Shown one piece after another: positions 1 to 7,622 of a stretch of 15,068 nt of DNA (positions are counted from its first letter, which is position 1; the number at the start of each line of letters is the position of its first letter). The notes under the pieces are model-generated. The model was not told the origin of the DNA. It did not search any database and saw only the letters and a program-made list of their open reading frames with translations. The DNA comes from Pseudomonadota bacterium (GTDB lineage: Bacteria > Pseudomonadota > Gammaproteobacteria > Pseudomonadales > UBA5518). The DNA lies in the NCBI GenBank assembly GCA_963204845.1, contig CAUJIL010000146.1:1-15068 (forward strand), given 5' to 3'. The position numbers and the translations under genes are program-made.

Positions 1-675
1 TTCGGCAGCGCGCGGCATGTCTCCGAGGAGCAGGCGCGCGAGGAGGTGAACGCGGCCCGTGCGGCGCTCGCCGGGGACCCGCACGACGGCGCCCGGCAGA
101 CCGCGCTGGTGCGCGCCGAGCGGCGGCTGCACAACAGCCGCTACTACGAGGAAGCGCGGCGCCTCGGCGCGCTGATCACGCAGAACAGCGAACGCATCGA
201 GGGCTGCCGGCTGCTGGTGGTGACCGGCGGCGGCCCGGGCATCATGGAGGCGGCGAACCGAGGCGCGCACGAGTCCGGCGGCAAGAGCATCGGCCTGAAC
301 ATCGTGCTGCCGATGGAGCAGGAGCCGAATCCGTACATCACGCCTGAACTGTGCTTCCAGTTCCACTACTTCGCCACCCGCAAGATGCACTTCCTGATGC
401 GCGCGCGGGCGCTGGTCGCCTTTCCCGGCGGCTTCGGCACGCTGGATGAGCTGTTCGAGACGCTGACCCTGATCCAGACCGGCAAGAGCGAGCGCATGCC
501 GGTGCTGCTGTTCGGTGAGTCGTTCTGGCGCCGCCTGGTCGATTTCGACCTGCTGGTCGAGGAAGGCAATATCGACGCGAAGGACCTGGAGTTGTTCCGC
601 TTTGTCGAGACTGCCGAGCAGGCCTGGAGCGAGATCGCGGCGTTCTACAGCCTGACGGCATGCGCCACGACCTGA
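1..675 (+). CDS. LOG-family protein (TIGR00730-like), 5' end cut off by the window
   Basis: The reading frame is open from base 1 and ends at TGA 673-675. It starts with FGSAR, a motif normally inside LOG proteins, so the true start lies upstream; the GTG at 46 is internal. Two family signatures follow: GGGPGIMEAANRGA (nucleotide-binding loop, about bases 229-270) and PGGFGTLDE (about 424-450), the PGGxGTxxE motif of 'lysine decarboxylase-like' Rossmann proteins. About 45 residues separate FGSAR from RYYEEARRL, as in a longer proteobacterial LOG subgroup I recall. Characterised LOG proteins cleave nucleoside 5'-monophosphates (phosphoribohydrolases), including cytokinin precursors, but the substrate here cannot be read from sequence. 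The gene converges on the RRM gene 212 bp away. Family assignment is firm; biochemical role is inference. Confidence 0.9.
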   Translation, partial: FGSARHVSEEQAREEVNAARAALAGDPHDGARQTALVRAERRLHNSRYYEEARRLGALITQNSERIEGCRLLVVTGGGPGIMEAANRGAHESGGKSIGLNIVLPMEQEPNPYITPELCFQFHYFATRKMHFLMRARALVAFPGGFGTLDELFETLTLIQTGKSERMPVLLFGESFWRRLVDFDLLVEEGNIDAKDLELFRFVETAEQAWSEIAAFYSLTACATT

Positions 676-746
676 GCGTCCCTTGACGTTCCGCCTGCCT
701 GCCACGCCCGCTGCCTTGCGGCTGCAGGAACAATGCACCACCCGCC

Positions 747-833
747 CGACCCGTGACCGGGGCGAGTGATCGGAGGACGCGGAAGGCACCGTCCTGAACG
801 GCCGGTGCCTTCCGATGCGACGGTCACGGGTCG
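747..833. repeat. Nested perfect inverted repeat between convergent genes
   Basis: The outer arms are 747-759 (CGACCCGTGACCG) and 821-833 (CGGTCACGGGTCG), a perfect 13-bp match. The inner arms are 781-791 (GGAAGGCACCG) and 803-813 (CGGTGCCTTCC), a perfect 11-bp match with an 11-base loop. Together they can form a hairpin within a longer stem on either strand. No T-run follows on either side, so this is not a classical intrinsic terminator. Its position, 71 bp past the LOG stop and 54 bp past the RRM stop, suits a two-way transcription end or 3' RNA-stabilising structure. That role is inference. Confidence 0.7.
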
Positions 834-887
834 CGAGGACCCGCGGCCGGGTGCAGGAGGGACGGCGAGGCGCCGCCCCTCAGGTTC

Positions 888-1211
<324 letters not shown>

Positions 1212-1247
1212 TCGATTAATCATCCTGGCGCCGTTTGCGTACATGGA

Positions 1248-1314
1248 GTGCCAATACCCCGACGCCGCAAAAAGCGTTGGCACCATTGGATAACCGGTCT
1301 CGTGACGAGGCCGG
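1248..1314 (-). promoter_or_regulatory. Structured 5' leader of the RRM mRNA (two stem-loops)
   Basis: Read on the minus strand, the arms at 1294-1302 and 1306-1314 (CCGGCCTCG and CGAGACCGG, TCA loop) pair at 8 of 9 positions. If the promoter candidate just upstream is right, this hairpin sits at the extreme 5' end of the transcript. Closer to the gene, GTGCCAA (1277-1283) and TTGGCAC (1248-1254) form a perfect 7-bp stem whose loop contains a smaller CGC-TTTTT-GCG hairpin. An alternative CCAAT/ATTGG pairing (1285-1289 with 1251-1255) excludes the second stem. The pairings are read from sequence; a regulatory role is inference. Confidence 0.45.
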
Positions 1315-1321
1315 CCGCCGC

Positions 1322-1349
1322 ATTCTAACTGAAAAAGTACGGTCGTCCA
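1322..1349 (-). promoter_or_regulatory. Candidate sigma-70 promoter of the RRM gene
   Basis: On the minus strand a -10-like TAGAAT (1322-1327, five of six consensus bases) is preceded at 16 bases by a -35-like TGGACG (1344-1349, four of six). The start of transcription would fall near 1314-1316, giving a leader of about 104 bases. The site lies after the purA stop, so the RRM gene may be transcribed independently of purA. Confidence 0.45.
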
Positions 1350-1367
1350 GCGGCAGTCGCGATCGGC

Positions 1368-1402
1368 GTGCGGGCGCGGCACGCAGGGGCCGGCACCCGC
1401 AC
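1368..1402 (-). other. Hairpin just after the purA stop
   Basis: A perfect 7-bp outer stem (GTGCGGG 1368-1374 with CCCGCAC 1396-1402) encloses a 4-bp inner stem (1377-1380 with 1389-1392). On the purA transcript it begins 12 bases after the stop codon. No U-run follows, so intrinsic termination is not supported. It may protect the 3' end or be part of a Rho-dependent end; that is inference. Confidence 0.35.
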
Positions 1403-1414
1403 GGCGACAACGCG

Positions 1415-2713
1415 TCAGGACTGACGGAACGGGTCGCGCAGCACGATGGTTTCGCTGCGGTCGGGGCCCGTGGAAACGATGTCGATGCCCACGCCCACGA
1501 ACTCGGCGATGCGCTCGATGTAGCTGCGCGCCGCCCGCGGCAGTCTTTCCCACGCGGTGATGCCGAGCGTGGATTCGTCCCAGCCGGGCACCGTCTCGTA
1601 GACCGGCACCAGGCTCTCGAAATCCGCGCTGTCGCGCGGCGTGCCGACGATGCGCCCGGAGCTGTCCTCGTAGCCCACGCAGAAGTTGACCGACTCGAGC
1701 CCGTCGAGCACGTCGAGCTTGGTGATGCACAGCCCGCTGACGCTGTTGATGCGCACCACCTCGCGCAGCGACACCGCGTCGAACCAGCCGCAGCGACGCG
1801 GCCGCCCCGTGGTTGCGCCGAACTCGTGGCCACGGCGCGCGAGGTGCTCGCCCACCGCATCGAACAGCTCGGTGGGGAACGGTCCGGAGCCCACGCGCGT
1901 GGTGTAGGCCTTGGTGATGCCGAGCACGTAGTCGAGGTACAGCGGGCCAAAGCCGCTGCCGGTCGCGGTACCGCCGGCGGTGGTGTTCGACGAGGTCACG
2001 TACGGGTACGTGCCGTGATCGATGTCGAGCAGCGCGCCCTGCGCGCCCTCGAACAGGATGCGCTTGCCGGCATGGCGGTACTCGTGCAGCAGCGCCGGCA
2101 CGTCGGCCATCAGCGGCAGCAGCGCGGTGCCGTGGGCGAGCGCCTCGGCGAGCGTCTGCTCGACGTCGAGCACCGGGGCGCGGTAGTACTCGCGCAGCAC
2201 GAAGTTGTGGTAGTCCATGACCTCGCGCAGCCTGGCCTCGAAGCGCACCGGCTCGCGCAGGTCGCCGAGCCGCAGGCCGCGGCGCGCCGCCTTGTCTTCG
2301 TAAGCGGGTCCGATGCCGCGTCCGGTGGTGCCGATCTTCGCATCGCCGCGTGCGTGCTCGCGCGCGAGGTCGAGCGCCGCGTGGTACGGCAGGATCAGCG
2401 GGCAGGCGGGGCTGAGCCGCAGGCGTTCGCGCACTGGCACGCCGCGCGACTCGAGCGCCGCGATCTCGGCGAGCAGCGCGGCCGGCGCCAGCACCACGCC
2501 GTTGCCGATCAGGCACAGCACGCCCGCGCGCAGCACCCCCGAGGGGATCAGGTGCAGCACCGTCTTCTGTCCGTCGATCACCAGCGTGTGACCGGCGTTG
2601 TGTCCGCCCTGGAAGCGCACCACCGCGGTGACGTTCTCGGTCAGCAGGTCGACGATCTTGCCCTTGCCCTCGTCACCCCACTGGGTGCCGAGAACCACTA
2701 CGTTGTTTGCCAT
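1415..2713 (-). CDS. purA: Adenylosuccinate synthetase
   Basis: PurA joins IMP and aspartate using GTP to make adenylosuccinate, the first step from IMP to AMP in the cytoplasm. The 432-residue product has the family's usual length. Diagnostic motifs are QWGDEGKGK (11-19, phosphate loop with the catalytic Asp14), GGHNAGHT (36-43, with His42) and, near the C-terminus, TGPDRSETIVLRDPF. The start is the ATG at 2713, since MANNVVVLGTQWGDEGKGK matches the family N-terminus; the longer frame reading back through hisZ is rejected. AGGTGA/AGGGA upstream supplies the ribosome site. It lies 14 bases after hisZ, so the two are probably co-transcribed. HisZ and PurA both belong to pathways drawing on PRPP/purine pools. 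No unusual residues seen. Confidence 0.98.
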   Translation of the reverse strand: MANNVVVLGTQWGDEGKGKIVDLLTENVTAVVRFQGGHNAGHTLVIDGQKTVLHLIPSGVLRAGVLCLIGNGVVLAPAALLAEIAALESRGVPVRERLRLSPACPLILPYHAALDLAREHARGDAKIGTTGRGIGPAYEDKAARRGLRLGDLREPVRFEARLREVMDYHNFVLREYYRAPVLDVEQTLAEALAHGTALLPLMADVPALLHEYRHAGKRILFEGAQGALLDIDHGTYPYVTSSNTTAGGTATGSGFGPLYLDYVLGITKAYTTRVGSGPFPTELFDAVGEHLARRGHEFGATTGRPRRCGWFDAVSLREVVRINSVSGLCITKLDVLDGLESVNFCVGYEDSSGRIVGTPRDSADFESLVPVYETVPGWDESTLGITAWERLPRAARSYIERIAEFVGVGIDIVSTGPDRSETIVLRDPFRQS

Positions 2714-2727
2714 GTCCCTTTCACCTG

Positions 2728-3921
2728 TCAGAGGGTATCGATGCGCCAGGCGTCGCCCACACGGCGCAGTTCGCGATCGCAACCGGCGCTCGCCTGCTGC
2801 CCGGGGAGCCCCGTGAGCACGCGTTCGCCGCCATCGCGCAGACGGCACACCTCGCCCCAGGCCTCGGCTGCGATCGCGTGCGGCACGAAGACGCCGCGCG
2901 CCCGGGTCGCGGGCTCGGGCGGGGCCACGCCGAGCAGCGCCTTGAGGTCAAAGCTGAAACCAGTGGCCGGCCGGGCGCGGCCGAACACGCGGCCGATGTG
3001 GTCGTACCGGCCGCCGTTGGCGATCGCCTCGCCCTGCCCGGGCAGGTAGGCGGCGAACACCAGCCCGGTGTGATAGTGGTAACCGTGCAGTTCGCACAGA
3101 TCGAAGTGCAGGGTCACGTCGGGCGCGCGCTCGCCGACGCAGCGCGCCAGCCCGGCCAGTTCCTCCAGCGCCGCGCTGGCCGCGGGCGCGCGCGTGGCGA
3201 ACAGCTGACGCGCCTTGGTGAGCACGGCGTCGCCACCGCTGAGTCCGGCCAGCGCGCGCAGCAGCGCGGCATCCTGCGGCGTCAGCCCCGCGGCATCGAC
3301 CAGCGCGGCGATCGCCGGCACCGATTTGTGCTGCAGCGCCTCGAACAGCGCCTCGTGCACATCCGGCGGCAGCGCGAGCTCGCGCATCAGTTCCCGGAAG
3401 ATCCCGACGTGCCCGAGATCGAGCGTGACGCCGCGCACGCCAAGGCGGCGCAGCGTCTCGAGCATCAGGCAAACGATCTCGAGATCGGCCTCGGTGCTGG
3501 CGTCACCGTAGAGTTCGGCGCCGAGCTGGATGGGTGAACGCGAGGCGAACGGCGAGCGGCGCCGGGTGTGCAGCACGCTGCCCGCGTAGCACAGCCGCAC
3601 CGGGCCGTCGCGGCGCAGGCTGTGCGCATCGATGCGCGCCGCCTGCGCGGTGATATCGGGGCGCACGCCGAGCAGCCGGCCGGAGAGCTGGTCGGTCAGC
3701 GTGAAGGTCTGCAGGTCGAGGTCCTTGCCGAGCCCGATCAGCAGCGAGTCGGTGAACTCGATCAGCGGCGGAATCACCAGCTCGTAACCCCAGCGCGCGT
3801 AAAGGTCGAGCAGTTCACGGCGCATCCGCTCGACGCGCGCCGCCTGCGCGGGGAGCAGCTCCTCGATCCCCTCGGGTAACAGCCAGCGTTCTTCGCCGGC
3901 GGGCGTGTCGGTTGCGCTCAT
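2728..3921 (-). CDS. hisZ: ATP phosphoribosyltransferase regulatory subunit HisZ
   Basis: HisZ resembles histidyl-tRNA synthetase but has no aminoacylation role. It binds short-form HisG to make the hetero-octameric enzyme of the first histidine step and carries histidine feedback control. The 397-residue product shows the class II synthetase-like core: LPEGIEELLP (15-24), GVRPDITAQAARI (85-97), and a C-terminal GGRYDHIGRVFGRARPATGF (303-322). It lacks the anticodon-binding domain of a true HisS, which supports HisZ over HisS, as does the purA neighbourhood. The ATG at 3921 has AGGA six bases upstream. It lies 22 bases after the DUF2065 gene and 14 before purA, so is probably within one transcript. 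It implies a short HisG elsewhere in the genome. Confidence 0.95.
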   Translation of the reverse strand: MSATDTPAGEERWLLPEGIEELLPAQAARVERMRRELLDLYARWGYELVIPPLIEFTDSLLIGLGKDLDLQTFTLTDQLSGRLLGVRPDITAQAARIDAHSLRRDGPVRLCYAGSVLHTRRRSPFASRSPIQLGAELYGDASTEADLEIVCLMLETLRRLGVRGVTLDLGHVGIFRELMRELALPPDVHEALFEALQHKSVPAIAALVDAAGLTPQDAALLRALAGLSGGDAVLTKARQLFATRAPAASAALEELAGLARCVGERAPDVTLHFDLCELHGYHYHTGLVFAAYLPGQGEAIANGGRYDHIGRVFGRARPATGFSFDLKALLGVAPPEPATRARGVFVPHAIAAEAWGEVCRLRDGGERVLTGLPGQQASAGCDRELRRVGDAWRIDTL

Positions 3922-3943
3922 CGCGATTCCTGCAGCCGTCGCT

Positions 3944-4129
3944 TCAGTTGATCAGGTACAGCAGCACCGTGCCGGAGACCATCGCGCACAGACCCGCGAT
4001 GCGCAGGCCGCGATCGCCGATCCGCGCCGCGGCGAGCACCATCGCGCGCCACGCCGACGGCGACAGGAAGGGTATGATCCCCTCGATCACGAGCACCAGG
4101 CAGCAGGCTATTGCGAGATCGTGCCACAT
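3944..4129 (-). CDS. DUF2065 (YjeT-family) small inner-membrane protein
   Basis: The product is 61 residues long and consists of two hydrophobic helices (about 4-22 and 42-60) joined by a basic, arginine-containing loop. Length, topology and position between hflC and hisZ/purA identify it with the uncharacterised DUF2065/YjeT family, which occupies the same slot in Pseudomonas and Escherichia coli relatives. No function is established. Proximity to hflK/hflC raises the possibility of a link to FtsH-complex membrane quality control, but this is only guilt by association. The ribosome site is weak: GG abuts the ATG, and GGA lies 13 bases upstream. A longer overlapping frame at 3918-4187 encodes only an arginine-rich shadow. 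Confidence 0.85.
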   Translation of the reverse strand: MWHDLAIACCLVLVIEGIIPFLSPSAWRAMVLAAARIGDRGLRIAGLCAMVSGTVLLYLIN

Positions 4130-4160
4130 CCGGCGGTGAGTATCCGGTCAGGCCGGCGCG

Positions 4161-4189
4161 GGATGCGCCCCGGCGGGCGCGGCGCATCC
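4161..4189 (-). other. Perfect 9-bp hairpin between hflC and yjeT
   Basis: GGATGCGCC (4161-4169) and GGCGCATCC (4181-4189) are perfect inverted copies around an 11-base loop. On the transcript the hairpin starts 31 bases after the hflC stop and ends 31 bases before the DUF2065 ATG. No U-run follows. It could act as an mRNA-processing or 3'-protective element separating hflKC from the downstream genes. Confidence 0.55.
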
Positions 4190-4194
4190 TAACA
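4186..4194 (-). promoter_or_regulatory. Extended -10-like element upstream of yjeT-hisZ-purA
   Basis: On the minus strand TGTTAGGAT matches the TGnTAnnnT form of an extended -10 element, with the TAGGAT hexamer at 4186-4191. I see no convincing -35 hexamer. A promoter here would drive yjeT-hisZ-purA separately from hflKC, and its transcript would contain the 4161-4189 hairpin near its 5' end. This is a weak prediction. Confidence 0.3.
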
Positions 4195-4220
4195 CAAAGC
4201 CCGGTGCGATCGAATCCGCG

Positions 4221-5096
4221 CTAGCGATTGCCGCCGGACTCCTTGAGGTAACGGAAGAAGTCGCTGCGCGGGTCGAGCACCATCAGGTCCCCGCTGCCGC
4301 CGAAGGTGTTCTCGTAGGCCTTCAGGCTGCGCGTGAACGCGTAGAACTCGGGGTCCTTCGAGTAGGCGGCGGCGTAGATCGCCGAGGCCTCGGCATCGCC
4401 TTCGCCGCGTGCGAGTTCGGCCTCGCGGTACGCCTCGGCCTCCATGATCGTGACCTGGCGGTCGGCGTCGGCGCGGATCTTCTCGGCCTGCTCCTTGCCC
4501 TGCGAGCGGTATTCGCGCGCGAGCTTCTCGCGTTCGGCCGACATGCGGTTGAACACGGCGTCGCTGACCTCCTCGGGCAGGTCGATCTTCTTCACGCGCA
4601 CGTCGATTACCTCGATGCCGAGGGTCTGCTGCACGGCGGAGTTCAACTCGGTCGTGAGGTCGGACATCAGTTTCTCGCGCTCGCCCGAGACGACGTCGTG
4701 CAGGCGGCGCTTGCCGAACTGGTTGCGCAGCCCGTCGTTGGCGCGCGCGGCGAGCCGCGTCATCGCGGCGGTCTCGTCGCCACCCGTTGCGCGGTAGTAG
4801 GTCTCGACGTCGGCGATGCGCCATTTCGAGTACGAATCCACGATCAGCCGCTTCTTCTCCAGCGTGTAGAAGCTCTCCGGCGGGATATCGAGCGTCAGCA
4901 CGCGGGCGTCGAACTTGCGCACTTCGTCGATCATCGGCAGCTTCACGTGCAATCCGGGGCGGCTGTCGACCTCGAGCAGCGCGCCGAAGCGCAGCACCAC
5001 CGCCCGCTCCGTCTCGCTCACCACGTACAGCGACCCCGACAGCACCGCCAGCGAGGCGACGAGCAGCACGAAATAGAGCACGATCTTCTGGTTCAT
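4221..5096 (-). CDS. hflC: SPFH/band-7 membrane protein HflC, modulator of FtsH
   Basis: HflC partners HflK in a large periplasm-facing inner-membrane assembly around the FtsH protease and influences which membrane proteins it degrades. The 291-residue product begins with one membrane anchor (about 5-26), followed by ETERAVVLRFGAL (28-40), the start of the band-7 domain, and then a long charged helical stretch rich in Glu, Arg and Ala (about 190-245) expected to form coiled coil. The C-terminus keeps the FYAFTRSLKAYENTF segment typical of HflC. The ATG at 5096 shares one base with the hflK stop (TGATG), and GGAG lies eight bases upstream inside hflK, so translation is likely coupled. Confidence 0.97.
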   Translation of the reverse strand: MNQKIVLYFVLLVASLAVLSGSLYVVSETERAVVLRFGALLEVDSRPGLHVKLPMIDEVRKFDARVLTLDIPPESFYTLEKKRLIVDSYSKWRIADVETYYRATGGDETAAMTRLAARANDGLRNQFGKRRLHDVVSGEREKLMSDLTTELNSAVQQTLGIEVIDVRVKKIDLPEEVSDAVFNRMSAEREKLAREYRSQGKEQAEKIRADADRQVTIMEAEAYREAELARGEGDAEASAIYAAAYSKDPEFYAFTRSLKAYENTFGGSGDLMVLDPRSDFFRYLKESGGNR

Positions 5097-6274
5097 CAGC
5101 GACGCTCCCTCTCGCGACCGGTCGGCTGGCGGGCTTCGGTACGCAGCTTTTCGACGACTTCCTCGGCGATCCGGTCCACGCTCGGCGCGGCCGCGGCAGA
5201 CTGTGCCTGGCGCGCGCCCGGCGTCGCCGACGCGCCACCGCCACCGCCACCACCACCGAGGCGGTCGAGCGGCAGGTACAACACGTTGTTGCCGCCGTCG
5301 ACGTCGACCAGCACCTTGGAGCTGCCGCCGAGCACGCGCTGCAACGAATCGAGGTACAGGCGTTCGCGCGTGACTTCGGGTGCCTTCTTGTACTCGGTCA
5401 GCAGCTTCTCGAAGCGCTGCGCCTCGCCCTGCGCCTCGGCGACCACCTTGCTGCGGTAACCGGCAGCTTCCTCGAGCATGCGCTGCGCGCGGCCACGCGC
5501 CTCGGGCACGATGCCGTTGGCGTAGGCGCTGGCCTCGTTCTTCAGCCGCTCCTCGTCTTCCTTGGCCTTGATCACGTCGTCGAAGGCGGCCTTGACCTGC
5601 GCCGGCGGTTTCGCTTCCTGGATCGTGACCTTCACCACCTGGATGCCGGTGCCGTAATTGTCGAGGTAGCTCTGCAACTTCAGCTTCACGTCGACGCTGA
5701 CCTGGCCACGGCCTTCCGACAGCACCTGATCGAGCTTGGTGCTGCCGCTGACGTGACGCAGCGCGCTCTCGGTCGCCTGGCGCAGGCTGAACTCGGGGTC
5801 GCGCACGTTGAGCACGAAGGCCTTCACGTCACCGATGTTGTACTGCACGACGACCTGCATCTCCACGATGTTCTCGTCCTGCGTGAGCATGCGGCCCTCG
5901 GAACCGTACTGGCGCTCGCGCGTCACGTTGACCGGAATCACTCGGTCGATGAGACGCGGTTTCCAGTTGAGGCCCGGCCCCAGGGTTTCGTGATAGCGCC
6001 CGAAGCGCAGCACCACCCCGCGCTCCTGTTCGTCGAGCACGTAGATCCCGAGGTAGAACCACAGGCCGAACACCAGCAGCACGATCAGGCCGAGGATGCC
6101 GGCGTTCAGCCGCACGTCGGCGCCACCGCCGCCGGAGCCGTTGCCCCCGCCCAGCGCGCCGCCCAGCTTGTTGCGAAAGCGCCGCAGCGCCTCGTCGAGA
6201 TCGGGCGGGCCCTGGTCGCCGCCGCCCCACGGGTCGCGCTGCTTGCCGTTGCCTCCTGGTTCGTTCCAGGCCAT
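5096..6274 (-). CDS. hflK: SPFH/band-7 membrane protein HflK, modulator of FtsH
   Basis: HflK is the larger partner of HflC in the FtsH-HflKC complex of the inner membrane. The 392-residue product has a cytoplasmic, Gly/Pro-rich N-terminus starting MAWNEPGG (1-56), a single membrane segment (about 57-79), a band-7 domain starting near DEQERGVVLRFGRY (81-94), a long charged helix (about 225-300), and a low-complexity tail with eight consecutive glycines (encoded at 5234-5257) before a basic end. The ATG at 6274 has GGAG six bases upstream and matches the usual HflK N-terminus. It lies 51 bases after hflX and overlaps hflC by one base. The glycine tract and tail are the least conserved parts. 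Confidence 0.97.
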   Translation of the reverse strand: MAWNEPGGNGKQRDPWGGGDQGPPDLDEALRRFRNKLGGALGGGNGSGGGGADVRLNAGILGLIVLLVFGLWFYLGIYVLDEQERGVVLRFGRYHETLGPGLNWKPRLIDRVIPVNVTRERQYGSEGRMLTQDENIVEMQVVVQYNIGDVKAFVLNVRDPEFSLRQATESALRHVSGSTKLDQVLSEGRGQVSVDVKLKLQSYLDNYGTGIQVVKVTIQEAKPPAQVKAAFDDVIKAKEDEERLKNEASAYANGIVPEARGRAQRMLEEAAGYRSKVVAEAQGEAQRFEKLLTEYKKAPEVTRERLYLDSLQRVLGGSSKVLVDVDGGNNVLYLPLDRLGGGGGGGGASATPGARQAQSAAAAPSVDRIAEEVVEKLRTEARQPTGRERERR

Positions 6275-6319
6275 GGTGTTCTCCAGCCGGTTTTTCGCGC
6301 ACGCCGCACGGTGCGCCGG

Positions 6320-6328
6320 ATTCTATCA
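6320..6328 (-). promoter_or_regulatory. Extended -10-like element at the hflX/hflK junction
   Basis: On the minus strand TGATAGAAT contains TG, one spacer base and TAGAAT (five of six -10 consensus bases); the TGA is also the hflX stop codon. No recognisable -35 precedes it, as is allowed for extended -10 promoters. It could give hflKC an independent transcript starting about 40 bases before the hflK ATG. Confidence 0.35.
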
Positions 6329-7621
6329 GATGTATTCCGCCGCCCGGCTCGGCTCTGGCCGGATGCCTTCGGCCGCCAGCAATTGCGCGAGCTGCGCCCG
6401 CGGCAGCCGCACCTCGAGGCGGATCGCGCCCTCGGCGTCGACCTCCTCGGCGAGCACGGCGCCCTTCTCGTACAGTCGGGCGCGCAGGCGTCCCTGGCCG
6501 GGGGCGAGCGCGAGCCAGTCGTGGACGATGTCCTGCTCGAGCAGCGCGGCGATCGCTTCGCGCAACAGATCCATGCCGGCGCCGCTGCGCGCCGACACCC
6601 AGACCCGTTGCGGCCTGCCATCCTCGCCTCGATCAATACGCGGCGCGACCTCGAGCAGATCGATCTTGTTGAACACCTGCAGCCGCGGCACCTGGTCGGC
6701 GCCGATCTCGGCGAGCACTTTCTCGACCTCGAACGAGGTGTCGTCACGGTCCGGCGCACTGGCGTCGATCACGTGCAGCAGCAGGTCGGCGAGCCGTGCC
6801 TCCTCGAGCGTGGCGCGGAACGCCTCGACGAGCTGGTGCGGCAGATGGCGCACGAACCCGACCGTGTCGGCCAGCACGACGGTGTGGCCGTCGGCGAGCT
6901 CGCAGCGGCGCATGGTGGGATCCAGCGTCGCGAACAACTGGTCGGCGGCGTAAACACCGGCGCCGGTCAGCGCGTTGAACAGCGTGGACTTGCCGGCGTT
7001 GGTGTAGCCCACCAGCGATACCGTCGGCACCTCGGCGCGCCGGCGCGCGCGCCGGCCCTGCTCGCGCTGCAGATGCACCTTCGCCAGGCGCTGCGTCAGC
7101 AACCGGATGCGGTCGCGGATCAGGCGGCGGTCGGTCTCGAGTTGCGTCTCGCCGGGGCCGCGCAGGCCGATGCCGCCCTTCTGCCGCTCGAGGTGGGTCC
7201 AGCCGCGCACCAGGCGCGTCGCGATATGGCGCAACTGCGCCAGCTCGACCTGCAGCTTGCCGAGGTGCGAGCGCGCGCGCTGGGCGAAGATGTCGAGGAT
7301 CAGCCCGGTGCGGTCGATCACGCGGCAGCCGAGCGCCCGCTCGAGGTTGCGCTCCTGGGTCGGCGTCAGTGCGTGGTCGAAGATCACCAGCGCCGCGTCG
7401 TGCGAGCGCACCGCGGCGGCGATCTCGGCCAGCTTGCCGCTGCCCACGAAATGCCCCGGGTCGGGACGGTCACGCTGCCCGAAGATGTACTCCACCGGGT
7501 CACCGCCCGCGGAGAGCACCAGTTCCTCGAGCTCGCGGGGATCGTCGCGGGTCGCGCCTGGCCCCAGGTCGAGGTGAACGAGCACGGCCCGTTCACCGCT
7601 CTCCGGGCGATCGAAAAACAC
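6326..7621 (-). CDS. hflX: Ribosome-associated GTPase HflX
   Basis: HflX binds the 50S subunit and splits stalled or stressed 70S ribosomes, using GTP. The product has an N-terminal nucleotide-binding domain, the HflX signature GGIGLRGPGETQLETDRR (149-166), then the G domain with G1 GYTNAGKST (205-213), G3 DTVG (252-255), G4 NKID (318-321) and a VSA-type G5. I choose the GTG at 7621 (431 residues), because VFFDRPESGERAVLVHL lines up with the remembered starts of E. coli (MFDRYDAGEQAVLVHI) and Pseudomonas HflX. The ATG at 7654 would add 11 residues and overlap hfq by 32 bases. With the GTG start, one base separates it from the hfq stop, implying coupled translation after hfq. Identity is firm; the start is about 75 percent likely. 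Confidence 0.96.
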   Translation of the reverse strand: MFFDRPESGERAVLVHLDLGPGATRDDPRELEELVLSAGGDPVEYIFGQRDRPDPGHFVGSGKLAEIAAAVRSHDAALVIFDHALTPTQERNLERALGCRVIDRTGLILDIFAQRARSHLGKLQVELAQLRHIATRLVRGWTHLERQKGGIGLRGPGETQLETDRRLIRDRIRLLTQRLAKVHLQREQGRRARRRAEVPTVSLVGYTNAGKSTLFNALTGAGVYAADQLFATLDPTMRRCELADGHTVVLADTVGFVRHLPHQLVEAFRATLEEARLADLLLHVIDASAPDRDDTSFEVEKVLAEIGADQVPRLQVFNKIDLLEVAPRIDRGEDGRPQRVWVSARSGAGMDLLREAIAALLEQDIVHDWLALAPGQGRLRARLYEKGAVLAEEVDAEGAIRLEVRLPRAQLAQLLAAEGIRPEPSRAAEYI

Positions 7622-7622
7622 C

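Noticed and set aside
747..833. Intrinsic terminator
   Set aside because: The stems are strong but neither strand has a T-run after them, so only an inverted repeat is claimed.
1235..3049. 604-residue open frame on the plus strand
   Set aside because: It is antisense to purA and hisZ, with low-complexity Arg/Ala/Gln composition and no family resemblance.
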